Assembly (NCBI RefSeq): GCF_000373785.1
Contig: NZ_KB892377.1
Span: 664,485-728,484, forward strand
Origin: Erysipelothrix tonsillarum DSM 14972
GTDB taxonomy: Bacteria; Bacillota_I; Bacilli_A; Erysipelotrichales; Erysipelotrichaceae
Direction of reading: 5' to 3'
DNA: 64,000 nucleotides
Below the pieces are notes generated by a model. It was not told where the DNA came from, did no database searches, and saw nothing but the letters and a program-made list of their open reading frames with translations. Position 1 is the first letter of the stretch. Every line of letters starts with the position of its first letter. This document shows, one piece after another, positions 27,681-36,881 of this stretch. Position numbers and translations under genes: made by a program.

Positions 27681-28516
27681 GCTTTTTTCACCACCGAAAC
27701 ATATTTCAGATTATTATAATCAACAGCTGGTTTTACGTAAACTAAAACACCTACACTATCGGCAACATTTTTTACAGAATCAACCTTCCCCACAAATAAA
27801 CCACTTGGATATACACTACTGATACTTGCTGTCGAAACAGGCATATCAGCCGCAATGGTTGAGGTAGACTCAAGTAATACTACAGAAAACAGTTTTCTTT
27901 CATGATCATATGAATTCAAAATCCCTTGAACATAATTCCCTTTGGAAACCTCAATTTGAACTGTTGCATTTGAGTTCTCATCGTTTGCAATAAGCAACGC
28001 AACCAATGACTGATTTTTATCAACGCTAAGCACTTTGCCCACAATACCTTTTGGTGCTACTACACCATCACCAACTTCGATGCCATCATCACTACCTTTA
28101 TCAATTGTAATAACAGAATCCCATTTTTCAGAAGAACGATTTTTGACCGTAGCATTCACTTGTGTATACTCAGAATACACAGAATTTAATTCATTTAAGG
28201 CTTTTAATTCCGCTACTTCACTTTCAAGCTCATTCATGCGTGTTTGCCAGTGATGAGATGTTTCAAGTTGAGTGCGAAGTTTATCATTTTCATGTCTTAC
28301 ATCCCACATAGTGGATGTGTCTTTAACTACGTTACTTACCGTTTCAATTGGATAATCGATAAGTCCATAACGTACCATCGAAACGAAACTAAAGAAATTA
28401 CGATCTGACGATTCATAGAAAGACGATTTTTTAATAAAACCCATTCCAAAAAGACAAACAATAACTGCTGTTAATAAATATATAAGTACACGTCTAAAAC
28501 TATTCTTTCGTTTCAT
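27677..28516 (-). CDS. mreC: rod shape-determining protein MreC
   Basis: Membrane-anchored scaffold of the elongasome (279 aa): one N-terminal membrane segment (about residues 10-28), a coiled coil (about 75-105), then the beta-rich domain with VITIDKGSDDGIEVGDGVVAPKG-type sequence, GIVGKVLSV and the late YPSGLFVGKVDSV. It starts its own transcript from the promoter at 28532-28560. No mreB lies between it and radC, where Firmicutes usually have it. Confidence 0.93.
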   Translation of the reverse strand: MKRKNSFRRVLIYLLTAVIVCLFGMGFIKKSSFYESSDRNFFSFVSMVRYGLIDYPIETVSNVVKDTSTMWDVRHENDKLRTQLETSHHWQTRMNELESEVAELKALNELNSVYSEYTQVNATVKNRSSEKWDSVITIDKGSDDGIEVGDGVVAPKGIVGKVLSVDKNQSLVALLIANDENSNATVQIEVSKGNYVQGILNSYDHERKLFSVVLLESTSTIAADMPVSTASISSVYPSGLFVGKVDSVKNVADSVGVLVYVKPAVDYNNLKYVSVVKKA

Positions 28517-28531
28517 TTAATCACCTTCTTT

Positions 28532-28560
28532 ATTATACTTACAAATTGAACTTTTTACAA
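28532..28560 (-). promoter_or_regulatory. promoter of mreC-mreD
   Basis: Minus-strand TTGTAA (28555-28560), 17-nt spacer, TATAAT (28532-28537). Confidence 0.65.
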
Positions 28561-28590
28561 ATAAAAGAATAAGGGTTTTACCCCCTATTC
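28561..28590 (-). terminator. terminator after radC
   Basis: GAATA-AGGG / CCCC-TATTC hairpin (28567-28575 with 28581-28590), then TTTTATTTG on the minus strand. Overlaps the radC stop. Confidence 0.65.
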
Positions 28591-29256
28591 TCCGAATAAA
28601 ACCGGTTGCAGTTGGCGCAAAGAAATCGAATTCGTCGCAGTAACGATGATATGATCAATGACTTCAATTCCAATCAATAATCCAGCCTCTATTAATGCTC
28701 CGGTTATTTGCAAATCAGCACTGCTTGGAGTGAGCGATTGTCCTGGATGGTTGTGAACCAAAACAATGCGTGAAGCATTACAACGGACTGCTTCTCTAAA
28801 TACATCTCTTGGGTGTACCAGACTTTTATCTACGGTACCTTTAAATAATCGTTGGTGCGTAATCAGCTTATTTTGGTTGGATAGAAAAAGAACCATAAAT
28901 AATTCTTGTTCTTCAAATCCAATTTCAAGATTTAACCACCGCAAAACTTTTTCAAATGAGTGGAGTTGGATTTTCTCACCAGGCTGTGGTGTTAAGATTC
29001 TACACAACAATTCATGGACCGCTAACAAAGTACTACATTTCGCTTGTTTCATACCTTTTATTTCAGCTAATTGATCGTAATTAATTTGCGTCAATTGATG
29101 AATGCCTCCAATAAGATTCAGGACCTCCGTTGCCAAATCAACCACATTTTTATTACAGGTTCCGGTCCGTAGTAAAATTGCAACCAGTTCCGCATCGCTT
29201 AATTTTTCTGGTCCAAACGCCAACATTTTTTCACGCGGTAGATAGATGTCATTCAT
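28585..29256 (-). CDS. radC: RadC family (JAMM-domain) protein
   Basis: A 223-residue RadC/YsnF-type protein with an N-terminal helix-hairpin-helix region (LIGGIHQLTQINYDQLAEIKG-type sequence near residues 50-70) and a C-terminal JAMM metalloprotease-like domain with HNHPGQSLTPSSAD, which keeps the HxHxxxxxxxxxxD metal motif. The name comes from an old DNA repair assignment that has been questioned; the biochemical role is unsettled. It follows a small membrane peptide gene by 5 nt. Confidence 0.9.
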   Translation of the reverse strand: MNDIYLPREKMLAFGPEKLSDAELVAILLRTGTCNKNVVDLATEVLNLIGGIHQLTQINYDQLAEIKGMKQAKCSTLLAVHELLCRILTPQPGEKIQLHSFEKVLRWLNLEIGFEEQELFMVLFLSNQNKLITHQRLFKGTVDKSLVHPRDVFREAVRCNASRIVLVHNHPGQSLTPSSADLQITGALIEAGLLIGIEVIDHIIVTATNSISLRQLQPVLFGE

Positions 29257-29261
29257 TCAAA

Positions 29262-29384
29262 TTAACGACCCCATTGAACCTTTGCTTTACCATAGGACAA
29301 ACTACCACTACGACTTGTCAGTATTTTATAAACTGCCGCAATCCCGATTGCCACAATCAATCCAGCTAGATATAACGAAAGCAT
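29262..29384 (-). CDS. 40-residue single-span membrane peptide
   Basis: I translated MLSLYLAGLIVAIGIAAVYK at the N-terminus, one clear membrane helix (residues 3-19), followed by a short polar tail ending KVQWGR. A strong GGGGGTG ribosome binding site stands 5-6 nt before the ATG. It lies between the ftsZ terminator and radC and is 5 nt from radC, so it likely belongs to the same transcript. No family recognised. The combination of ribosome binding site, position and clean helix makes a real gene likely. Confidence 0.6.
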   Translation of the reverse strand: MLSLYLAGLIVAIGIAAVYKILTSRSGSLSYGKAKVQWGR

Positions 29385-29423
29385 AAATCACCCCCGCTAC
29401 TAGTTATGTATCTCGCGTTTATC

Positions 29424-29457
29424 TTCATAAAAAAAGAAAGAACAAAGTTCTTTCTTT
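29424..29457 (-). terminator. terminator after ftsZ
   Basis: AAAGAAAGAAC (29433-29443) pairs with GTTCTTTCTTT (29447-29457), loop AAA, then T-run on the minus strand. Confidence 0.85.
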
Positions 29458-29495
29458 GGATAATTTTATGTTTGATAAATATTTATAAATTAGAT

Positions 29496-30575
29496 CTATC
29501 GCGTTTTAAAGAATTCTGGAATATCATTATTGTTCTCTGAGCGACGTTCTTCTTGATTGTTATGGGATGTTTGATAAGCTGGTCTTGCTTCTGCTGCTGC
29601 ACGGGTCACATGAACCTCAGGTGCAGGTTCCTCTGCGCCATCAAATCCTGTCGCAATAACTGTTACAATGATGGAATCTCCTATATTTTCATTAATAGCA
29701 ACTCCAAAAATGATATCAATATCATTTCCTGCTGCATCACGAATATAGTCAACCGCTTCTGACGCATCTTGGATTGAAATAGAGTCGCCCCCTGTAACGT
29801 TAACAATCGCATTACGAGCACCATCAATTTGAGCTTCAAGCAATGGAGATGTAATTGCTTTTTGAGCCGCTTCAATTGATTTGTTTTCGCCTTGTGACAT
29901 ACCAATACCAATCAACGCACTCCCTTGGCCTGCCATTACCGAACGTACGTCCGCAAAGTCAAGGTTAATCATTGCAGGGACTGCAATCAGATCTGTAATG
30001 GTTTGAACACCTTGTCTCAACACATTATCAGCCTCTTTAAATGCTTCCTGGAATGGAATTCGGCCAATAACCTCAAGCAATTGGTTGTTGCTTACGATAA
30101 TTAGTGAATCAACATACGATTTCAATTCCTCTAAACCAGCCATCGCTTGATTTGAACGGCGACGACCTTCAAATGTAAATGGCTTCGTTACAATACCAAC
30201 TACCAATGCACCTTCTTCTTGCGCAATTTTCGCTACAAGTGGAGATGCCCCAGTACCAGTACCACCGCCTAGACCTGCTGTAACGAATACCATGTCGGCG
30301 TCTTTAACCGCTTCACGAATTTCATTTTCACTTTCAACGGCAGCTTTACGTCCCATTTCAGGATTCGCTCCAGCGCCCAACCCTTTTGTTACTTCACGAC
30401 CTAATTCAATTCTGTTTACTACAGGTGAGCAATTTAGGACTTGTAAATCTGTATTTGCTACGTAAAATTCGACACCCTTCATGCCTTCATCAACCATGCG
30501 GTTTACAGCATTACATCCTGCACCACCAACACCAATTACTTTAATTCTTGCTACTTGTTCAAAATTCGCATCCAT
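29496..30575 (-). CDS. ftsZ: cell division protein FtsZ
   Basis: Tubulin-like GTPase forming the division ring (359 aa). It has [17 protein letters not shown], the tubulin signature GGGTGTGAS (103-111), the T7 segment [15 protein letters not shown], a variable linker from about residue 315 and the conserved C-terminal peptide DIPEFFKTR that binds FtsA. It lies 18 nt after ftsA. Confidence 0.98.
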   Translation of the reverse strand: MDANFEQVARIKVIGVGGAGCNAVNRMVDEGMKGVEFYVANTDLQVLNCSPVVNRIELGREVTKGLGAGANPEMGRKAAVESENEIREAVKDADMVFVTAGLGGGTGTGASPLVAKIAQEEGALVVGIVTKPFTFEGRRRSNQAMAGLEELKSYVDSLIIVSNNQLLEVIGRIPFQEAFKEADNVLRQGVQTITDLIAVPAMINLDFADVRSVMAGQGSALIGIGMSQGENKSIEAAQKAITSPLLEAQIDGARNAIVNVTGGDSISIQDASEAVDYIRDAAGNDIDIIFGVAINENIGDSIIVTVIATGFDGAEEPAPEVHVTRAAAEARPAYQTSHNNQEERRSENNNDIPEFFKTR

Positions 30576-30593
30576 ATTTGTTCACTCCTCCAT

Positions 30594-31829
30594 TTAACGT
30601 TCAAAGAACATGCTCTTTAGTTTTTGAGTTATCGAGTCATCTTCATCTTTTTCATATTGTAACACAACTCGTTTAAACTCATCTTCATCAACGCTTGAGA
30701 GTGTTACATCACGGAATATACTTTGGTCTTTGTAAAAGTAAAACGCACCTACAAGCGATGTTAAACCGTAGTCTTTCACACCAAATGTTGTAGAACGGTA
30801 TGTAACCGCCTCCGCTTCTGTTATATTTGTAATAATATCTGTTATTCCTACTATCTCAGCGGCTTCGCCACTTAGAATAAAACGTGGTGACCCCAAATTT
30901 TCGAAAATAGGTTCACAACTGTTACATATTTCGATCACAAATTTATTGATATCATCTGCAACTAAAGTCATAAGATCTACCTGTGATAAGGTATGGGATG
31001 TTGATTTAGTTGACCAAATAAATATGGGATCATCTTTTGGATTTTCGTTATTTAAATCGATATTAAAGTATAACAATCGATGTACAACATCCGTTGGAAC
31101 TTTTAAAGTTCGTTCGATTTTTTTCATAAAGACATCAAATCCACGATCAATATAATCATTGGAAAGTAAAATCCCTTTATCAAATAACGAAAGTTTAGTT
31201 AATTTTTCACCTAAAGTTAAAGCAACAATCGGTTTATCAATCGATGCTTCAAATAACGAAGCTTCTTTTGCGTAACCGATATCGTCTAAAACAATATCAA
31301 TAATCTTTAATCCTGATTTTTCAACACATGACACATATGGGAAAATGATGGATTGTTTACCAAAGTAGCAATCTGCTTCAATTGTTAAACTCTCACATCG
31401 TTCATTTAATGGTAATTTACGTGTAGAACTTCCATTCACAAAATACTTACTCATTAAAACATTAGTTAATATATGCCCTTCAGGAGCTTTTACGTTTAAT
31501 AATTCTTTATATGCTCTTTTTACATCATTCTCAGAAATACGCCCAGTGATTGGTACGCGCAATTGTTTATTGATTCGCTTCATATGGACGCCTGGAACAA
31601 GTAATAATACTTGCTTAATTACAACCCCCAAATTACGCGACGCATTTTCAATTGCTTTTTTAATTGAATCTACCACATGAGTTTCACTCATGATAGAGTA
31701 GCCTGCCACACCTAGATGTGGAACGCGTTCAACCTTTAAAATATTTAATCGGCCATTGAAAAATTGCCCAACTAATAAGCGCACTTCATGATCCGCGATT
31801 TCTAAAGCTGCAATTATTTGTTTCTCCAT
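30594..31829 (-). CDS. ftsA: cell division protein FtsA
   Basis: Actin-like ATPase that tethers FtsZ to the membrane (411 aa). The N-terminus KQIIAALEIADHEVRLLVGQF holds the phosphate-1 region; the 1C subdomain spans about residues 80-165; the C-terminus has an amphipathic membrane-targeting end ITQKLKSMFFER. The usual DIGGGTT phosphate motif is relaxed (PIVALTLGEKLTKLSLFD), so it is a divergent FtsA. I chose ATG 31829 (AAGGAGG upstream). Position before ftsZ settles the call. Confidence 0.92.
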   Translation of the reverse strand: MEKQIIAALEIADHEVRLLVGQFFNGRLNILKVERVPHLGVAGYSIMSETHVVDSIKKAIENASRNLGVVIKQVLLLVPGVHMKRINKQLRVPITGRISENDVKRAYKELLNVKAPEGHILTNVLMSKYFVNGSSTRKLPLNERCESLTIEADCYFGKQSIIFPYVSCVEKSGLKIIDIVLDDIGYAKEASLFEASIDKPIVALTLGEKLTKLSLFDKGILLSNDYIDRGFDVFMKKIERTLKVPTDVVHRLLYFNIDLNNENPKDDPIFIWSTKSTSHTLSQVDLMTLVADDINKFVIEICNSCEPIFENLGSPRFILSGEAAEIVGITDIITNITEAEAVTYRSTTFGVKDYGLTSLVGAFYFYKDQSIFRDVTLSSVDEDEFKRVVLQYEKDEDDSITQKLKSMFFER

Positions 31830-31848
31830 CTGCGAACCTCCTTGTGCT

Positions 31849-31876
31849 ATTATCATAATATCATAATAAAGTCCAA
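31849..31876 (-). promoter_or_regulatory. promoter of ftsA-ftsZ
   Basis: Minus-strand TTGGAC (31871-31876), 16-nt spacer, GATAAT (31849-31854). An overlapping TTGCTA/TATTAT pair is also possible. Confidence 0.45.
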
Positions 31877-31962
31877 TAGCAAAGTGATAGATGGTGTGTT
31901 AAGTGCATTTTTACTTGTTATTTCACACAAGAATTTTTGGTGATAATTTTTCTCTGAGATAC

Positions 31963-31991
31963 TTGATTAAACAAAATCTATATGATATTAT
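31963..31991 (+). promoter_or_regulatory. promoter of rpmB
   Basis: TTGATT (31963-31968), 17-nt spacer, TATTAT (31986-31991). Confidence 0.65.
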
Positions 31992-32031
31992 AGTCAAGCG
32001 TTATGAAATAGATAAGAAAGGGGGTTACGGT

Positions 32032-32223
32032 ATGCCTAGAGTATGTTCCGTATCCGGTAAAAAAACACTATCAGGAAACAAACGTTCACATTCACTTCGT
32101 GCAACACGTCGTAAATGGAATGTAAACTTGCAAAATGCAACAATTATGGTGGATGGAAAACCAACTCGTGTCCGTATTTCCGCCCGTGCACTAAAATCAT
32201 TGAAAGCACAACAAGCAAAATAA
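32032..32223 (+). CDS. rpmB: 50S ribosomal protein L28
   Basis: Ribosomal large-subunit protein of 63 residues, the usual Firmicute size. [11 protein letters not shown], the [13 protein letters not shown] segment and [12 protein letters not shown] are diagnostic. I chose ATG 32032, preceded by AAAGGGGG; an upstream in-frame ATG at 31903 lies before the promoter. Single-gene unit, convergent with the thiN operon. Confidence 0.97.
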   Translation: MPRVCSVSGKKTLSGNKRSHSLRATRRKWNVNLQNATIMVDGKPTRVRISARALKSLKAQQAK

Positions 32224-32225
32224 TA

Positions 32226-32252
32226 AAAAATACGGTTCACACCGTTTTTTTT
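32226..32252. terminator. bidirectional terminator between rpmB and thiN
   Basis: ACGGT (32232-32236) pairs with ACCGT (32241-32245), loop TCAC, flanked by A6 on one side and T8 on the other. Confidence 0.75.
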
Positions 32253-32256
32253 ATTA

Positions 32257-32847
32257 TTAATCGCATGCTTGAATAACGATAACACTTGCATCTTCGAGAA
32301 TCATTTCCCCTTTGTCACCAATAATTTCATTTGAAGTTAGATAATCATCGTAAGGAAATATTTCTCGTCGCGTAAGTGGATACTTAAATCCGTTCAGGGT
32401 TATAGTTCCTTTAGCAAGTACAATCACTGAAAAATACTTATAGTTTAATTTATCTACGATATGGCTCCCCGAGTCATATCGTTTTATTTTGTTTAAATCA
32501 TCATACAGTTCAATACGGTCATCTTTCATCGCTTTCATGATATTGATAAACTCATGGTCTTTACGTCTCCCTAAACCGCCTAAAACACGAATTATGTCAT
32601 AATCATCGCATTGACGATAAGCATGCGTAAAATCTGTTTCATCCTTGATTGGATTTAGCTTCTGAATATGCGAACAGTGCAACTCAATTTCCTTGAGCTG
32701 CACTGCCGTTACAGAATCAAAATCGCCACAAGCATACATCATTGGAACGCGATCACGAGTACAAACATATGCACCATAATCCACCCCAATAACATCCCCT
32801 ACTATTGCTTCGCTGTGTTCACCTAAAACGATTGTTACAGTTTTCAT
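32257..32847 (-). CDS. thiN: thiamine pyrophosphokinase
   Basis: Converts thiamine and ATP to thiamine pyrophosphate (196 aa). It has the family's VIGVDYGAYVC and YACGDFDSVT motifs, LNPIKDETDFTHA and VLGGLGRRKDHEFINIM, which hold the metal and substrate residues. It ends the gmk-to-thiN operon and overlaps rpe by 4 nt. This position after rsgA-rpe is common in Firmicutes. Confidence 0.93.
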   Translation of the reverse strand: MKTVTIVLGEHSEAIVGDVIGVDYGAYVCTRDRVPMMYACGDFDSVTAVQLKEIELHCSHIQKLNPIKDETDFTHAYRQCDDYDIIRVLGGLGRRKDHEFINIMKAMKDDRIELYDDLNKIKRYDSGSHIVDKLNYKYFSVIVLAKGTITLNGFKYPLTRREIFPYDDYLTSNEIIGDKGEMILEDASVIVIQACD

Positions 32848-33494
32848 AATAACGATGAAACTGCCTTTTCAATATCATCCCCGAAAACATAACTACCCGC
32901 TACTAAAATATCTGCACCAGCTGCGCGTGCACGTGGTCCTGTTTCGCCATTTACTCCACCGTCAACAGAAATTAAGAATTCATAATTATTTAATTGACGC
33001 ATCTCATCAAGCAGTTTAATGCGTTCTAACATTTCTGGTATAAATGCTTGACCACCAAATCCTGGCTCAACGCTCATAACTAATACAAGATCAACATGTT
33101 TAAGATAGGGAACAATTTTATCTAAATTCGTCCCTGGGCGCAATGTTATCCCAGCTTTAATCCCTTTTTTCTTAAGTTGCTTAACCGCTTCAATACCTTG
33201 CGTTGGATCGCCATAACATTCTGTATGGAAAGTGATCGCATCGGCACCGTTTTCAATAAACATATTAAAATATTTTTCCGGATTCACAATCATTAAGTGA
33301 ACATCCATAAATAAATCCGAAACTTGACCAATTTGTTTCATAATTGATGGACCAAAACTAATATTATCTACAAAAACACCATCCATAACATCATAGTGCA
33401 ACCATGTTGCCCCTGCTACTTCTACGCGTTTCAATTGGGTTTTCATATCTTTAAAATCTAAGGATAATAAAGATGGTGATACGATTTTATTCAT
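32844..33494 (-). CDS. rpe: ribulose-phosphate 3-epimerase
   Basis: Interconverts ribulose 5-phosphate and xylulose 5-phosphate. TIM-barrel protein of 216 residues with ISPSLLSLDF-like VSPSLLSLDFKDM, LHYDVMDGVFVDN, DVHLMIVNPEKY, VLVMSVEPGFGGQ and VDGGVNGET, all hallmark metal and phosphate segments. It overlaps both neighbours by 4 nt. Confidence 0.97.
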   Translation of the reverse strand: MNKIVSPSLLSLDFKDMKTQLKRVEVAGATWLHYDVMDGVFVDNISFGPSIMKQIGQVSDLFMDVHLMIVNPEKYFNMFIENGADAITFHTECYGDPTQGIEAVKQLKKKGIKAGITLRPGTNLDKIVPYLKHVDLVLVMSVEPGFGGQAFIPEMLERIKLLDEMRQLNNYEFLISVDGGVNGETGPRARAAGADILVAGSYVFGDDIEKAVSSLL

Positions 33495-34345
33495 CGTGTT
33501 TCCTCCTTAATTAATGTTAAACAATCAAGATAATCTTGATGTCGTTGTTTTGAGATCTCGCCAGACTCCACCTTTTCTTTGATGATGCATCCAGGTTCTT
33601 GAATATGCATACAATCGCGATACTTGCACCCTCCAATATAAGGTACAAAATCAGGAACAGATTGCGATAACTCCATCGGATCTACCGTACTAAAATCCAA
33701 CGATGAAAATCCAGGTGTATCTGCAATCCATCCGCCACACAACGGATATATTTGATTGTGCCGTGTCGTATGACGACCACGACCTAATGCTTTTGATATT
33801 TCTTGCGTATTTAGCTCTAGATCGTCACTAATTCGATTTAAGATACTTGATTTTCCCACTCCACTTTGTCCAGCCAAGACTGAAATTTTATTTTTCATAA
33901 GAGCTTCTAATGGTTCGGTAGAAATATCCTGTCCGCTCATTATCACGGTATATCCGTGATTTTCATATTCTGCTGTGATTGCTTTTTTTAAATCAGCGTC
34001 AGCAAGATCACCCTTTGAAACGATAATAATCGGATTTATATTTTGAAGTGCCACAAGAAATATTAATCGATTTACAAGTGTGAATGAGAAATCCGGTTCC
34101 TTAGCTGACATCACAATGAGTGCTTGATCGACATTCGCAACAAGTGGACGAATCAATTGATTCCGTCGTTCAAGTACCTTTTGAATAACCCATTTTCCGT
34201 CCAATTCCTCAACATGTACATGGTCGCCAACAATCGGTTTATCGCCTAATCTCAGTTTACCCATTGCGGTCGCTATAATGAATTCGCCGTCAAAATAAAC
34301 TGAGTATCGATTTGATACAATTCGTGTAATTACTGCTTCTTTCAT
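33491..34345 (-). CDS. rsgA: ribosome small subunit-dependent GTPase RsgA
   Basis: GTPase that checks late assembly of the 30S subunit (284 aa). It shows the circularly permuted order: SKGD (G4, 110-113) precedes GQSGVGKSS (G1, 159-167) and DTPGFSS (G3, 209-215). An N-terminal OB-fold covers residues 1-70 and the C-terminal zinc site is C240, C245, H247, C253. It adjoins prkC (1-nt overlap), a common Firmicute association. Confidence 0.96.
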   Translation of the reverse strand: MKEAVITRIVSNRYSVYFDGEFIIATAMGKLRLGDKPIVGDHVHVEELDGKWVIQKVLERRNQLIRPLVANVDQALIVMSAKEPDFSFTLVNRLIFLVALQNINPIIIVSKGDLADADLKKAITAEYENHGYTVIMSGQDISTEPLEALMKNKISVLAGQSGVGKSSILNRISDDLELNTQEISKALGRGRHTTRHNQIYPLCGGWIADTPGFSSLDFSTVDPMELSQSVPDFVPYIGGCKYRDCMHIQEPGCIIKEKVESGEISKQRHQDYLDCLTLIKEETR

Positions 34346-36126
34346 TAAGCCTCCCTGTCGTGATTTCCAATAAATGCTTCATCGGAGTCACTTGGTTTTT
34401 CTTCCTTTGGTTTATCTTCCTTTGGTTTTTCTTCTTCGTCTTCTTCATCTTTAGGACGACTGTTTTCATTGTAGTAGTATAAGGTCACTGAACTTCCAGA
34501 ATTTTGAATATAATAACTTTCTGGCATTGGGTTTGTACGAATAACCGTTCCATAACTTAAACTATTTAATTCTGAAATACTCAGGCCTTGTGTAGGTAAT
34601 TCAGATGTAGAAACTTCGACACCTAGACTCTCAAGTTGGGTTTGAGCATCTGCTATCGATTTACCAATAAGATCCCCTGGTAAAACAAGCTCCTTATCTG
34701 AACTAACAACTAAAATTATATCATACCGTTGTTCAGGTTTTATCTTATCACCTGGCATCAATCCCTCTTGACGGATAATATGTCCAGTAGGGACGGTGGA
34801 AGAATATTCAGAAGATGTCTTAACATTGATATTCTTATCTGAAAGAATCGCTTTAACATCATTGACTGATTTTCCCGAAAAGTCCTCAACCGTGTATATT
34901 TTCCCTTGAGATACGATTAATTTAATCTGATCGCCCTTAAGAACTTTGGTTCCTTTTTCAGGCTTTGTCCCGATTAATTTACCGTCTTCATACTTATCGG
35001 AAATCTCATAGATATAAGCGGGTGAATAGTTTAGACCGAGGTTTGCTAATTTATCCTTTGCTTCAGCCACTGTTAACCCTGCAACATCCGGAATTTCTAC
35101 ATCACTAGGTTTCTTCGGTGCAAAAATCATCCAAATACTGAAAGCAACAATTAAAACAGCGAGAATCGAAGCACCTATTATCATTCCCTTTTTCTTTTTG
35201 GAAGTGGGTTGGTGGTTCGGTTTTGATTCTGTTACACCGTTAAGTTTTTCAATGAGTTTTGTTCCATCGTCACTTTCCATTGCTGGTTCCCATAGAGGTT
35301 CTTCTTGACGTGACTCTAACAAACAAGTATCTAAGTCATCAACAAATTCTTTCATATTTGAATAACGATGAGTACGATTTTTATGGGTCGCACGTGCAAT
35401 AATATTGGCTATTGAATTTGGTAAAGTTGGATTGAATTTTTTTACTGAAGGAAATGGTTCGCGCATATGCTTCATCGCAATTTCAACAGGTGTTTCACCA
35501 CGGTAAGGCACATCACCAGTCAAGAGTTCATAAAATACAACCCCTAATGAGTAAACATCCGATTGCTCACTCGCTCCTTCACCACGAGAACACTCTGGCG
35601 CCATATAATGAACCGAACCAAGAACAGAGTCCGATTTGGTCAATTGAATGGCATCACCCGCTAACGCAATTCCAAAATCAGTGATTTTAACCGTTCCATC
35701 ATCCTTCACAAGAATATTTTGTGGTTTAATATCACGATGAATCACATGAGCACTATGAGCGTGTTGTAATGCAGATGCAAGTTGCTGCATAATGGCAACA
35801 GATTCATATTTATCCAAGGCACCACGACGATGAACAAGTTGCTTTAATGTCGTCCCTCGAATCATTTCCATAACAATATAATGTTGACCTTCGTCTTCAC
35901 CAACATCGTAAACTTCTACAATACTTGGATGATTTAAGCCGGAGGCAGCATTTGCTTCGCGTTGGAATCGTAATAAGGCTACAGGATCATGTGATAAATC
36001 ACCTCGCAAAATTTTAAGCGCAACTTCACGATTTAAAACGGTATCTAACGCTAAATAGACATCCGCCATCCCTCCGGTACCAATTTTCTTAACAATCCGA
36101 TAGCGCTGTCCGATGATGCTATTCAT
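34345..36126 (-). CDS. prkC: Ser/Thr protein kinase with PASTA domains (PrkC/PknB)
   Basis: Membrane kinase that senses muropeptides or lipid II and phosphorylates wall, division and translation targets. The 593-residue protein has glycine loop KIGTGGMADVYLA, Lys38, HRDIKPQN (130-137), DFG (150-152), one membrane segment (about 314-335) and three PASTA-like repeats (about 345-540). It ends in a low-complexity Lys/Glu/Pro tail. I chose ATG 36126, preceded by AGGCGG; it overlaps the phosphatase gene by 8 nt. Partner phosphatase: stp. Confidence 0.94.
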   Translation of the reverse strand: MNSIIGQRYRIVKKIGTGGMADVYLALDTVLNREVALKILRGDLSHDPVALLRFQREANAASGLNHPSIVEVYDVGEDEGQHYIVMEMIRGTTLKQLVHRRGALDKYESVAIMQQLASALQHAHSAHVIHRDIKPQNILVKDDGTVKITDFGIALAGDAIQLTKSDSVLGSVHYMAPECSRGEGASEQSDVYSLGVVFYELLTGDVPYRGETPVEIAMKHMREPFPSVKKFNPTLPNSIANIIARATHKNRTHRYSNMKEFVDDLDTCLLESRQEEPLWEPAMESDDGTKLIEKLNGVTESKPNHQPTSKKKKGMIIGASILAVLIVAFSIWMIFAPKKPSDVEIPDVAGLTVAEAKDKLANLGLNYSPAYIYEISDKYEDGKLIGTKPEKGTKVLKGDQIKLIVSQGKIYTVEDFSGKSVNDVKAILSDKNINVKTSSEYSSTVPTGHIIRQEGLMPGDKIKPEQRYDIILVVSSDKELVLPGDLIGKSIADAQTQLESLGVEVSTSELPTQGLSISELNSLSYGTVIRTNPMPESYYIQNSGSSVTLYYYNENSRPKDEEDEEEKPKEDKPKEEKPSDSDEAFIGNHDREA

Positions 36127-36850
36127 GGCGGTCCGCCTCAAGCAAAATTATTGATACATTATCGTATCCACCTGCTTTATAGGCCATTTCCATTAAATGA
36201 TTACGTTGCGCAAGTAATCCTTGGATTTCAAATGTTGCTTCAATATGCTTTTGTGGCACATAACCATGCAAACCGTCTGAACAAAGCAATAAATAATCCC
36301 ATTTAGGAGCAATCTCCACCACTTCAAAATCAACCGTTTCATCAATTCCTACTGCATTCATTAAAATATTCCGTTTTGGATGACTGTATATTTCTTCTTT
36401 AGAAATCTCATTCCGCTTATACATTTCATAAGCGTAAGTTTGGTCATGGCTTAAACATTGTAATTGGTTTTCTTGAACACTATAGATTCGACTATCACCA
36501 ATGTTAAAGCCAATTACCTCCTCACCGAGCACGACAACCGCTACAAGTGTCGTTCCCATGCCGGAATATTCGCGCACCACAAGCGACTCATGATATGTTG
36601 TCCGATTGATCGCAGTGATTGATTTATCAAACCATGCACGGATATCTTTTAAATTTGAAAATTCACGTTTATCCATAAAAGCTTCACGGAGCAGCTTCAC
36701 TACCATTTGACTCGCTACAGATCCTGCGTTAGCTCCACCAATACCATCACAGACAACAGCTAAAAGTGCATTATCGTTCTCAACTACAGCAACATAGTCT
36801 TGATTTTCTTTACGGATTAATCCGATTTCACTGATACTTGTATACTTCAC
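36119..36850 (-). CDS. stp: PP2C-type Ser/Thr phosphatase Stp (PrpC)
   Basis: Metal-dependent phosphatase that opposes PrkC (243 aa). SEIGLIRKENQDY, VCDGIGGANAGSVAS, SGMGTTLVAVVV, IGDSRIYS and LLCSDGLHGYV are the PP2C motifs with the metal-binding aspartates, and YDNVSIILLE ends the domain. It sits between rsmB and prkC and overlaps prkC, as expected for the cognate pair. Confidence 0.95.
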   Translation of the reverse strand: MKYTSISEIGLIRKENQDYVAVVENDNALLAVVCDGIGGANAGSVASQMVVKLLREAFMDKREFSNLKDIRAWFDKSITAINRTTYHESLVVREYSGMGTTLVAVVVLGEEVIGFNIGDSRIYSVQENQLQCLSHDQTYAYEMYKRNEISKEEIYSHPKRNILMNAVGIDETVDFEVVEIAPKWDYLLLCSDGLHGYVPQKHIEATFEIQGLLAQRNHLMEMAYKAGGYDNVSIILLEADRHE

Positions 36851-36881
36851 GCGAAAACCTCACTTATTCTATCTATTTATT

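Noticed and set aside
34345..36126. Lys/Glu/Pro-rich tail of PrkC as a frameshift
   Set aside because: The reading frame is continuous to the stop and the tail overlaps rsgA start normally; low-complexity tails after PASTA domains occur in other PASTA kinases.
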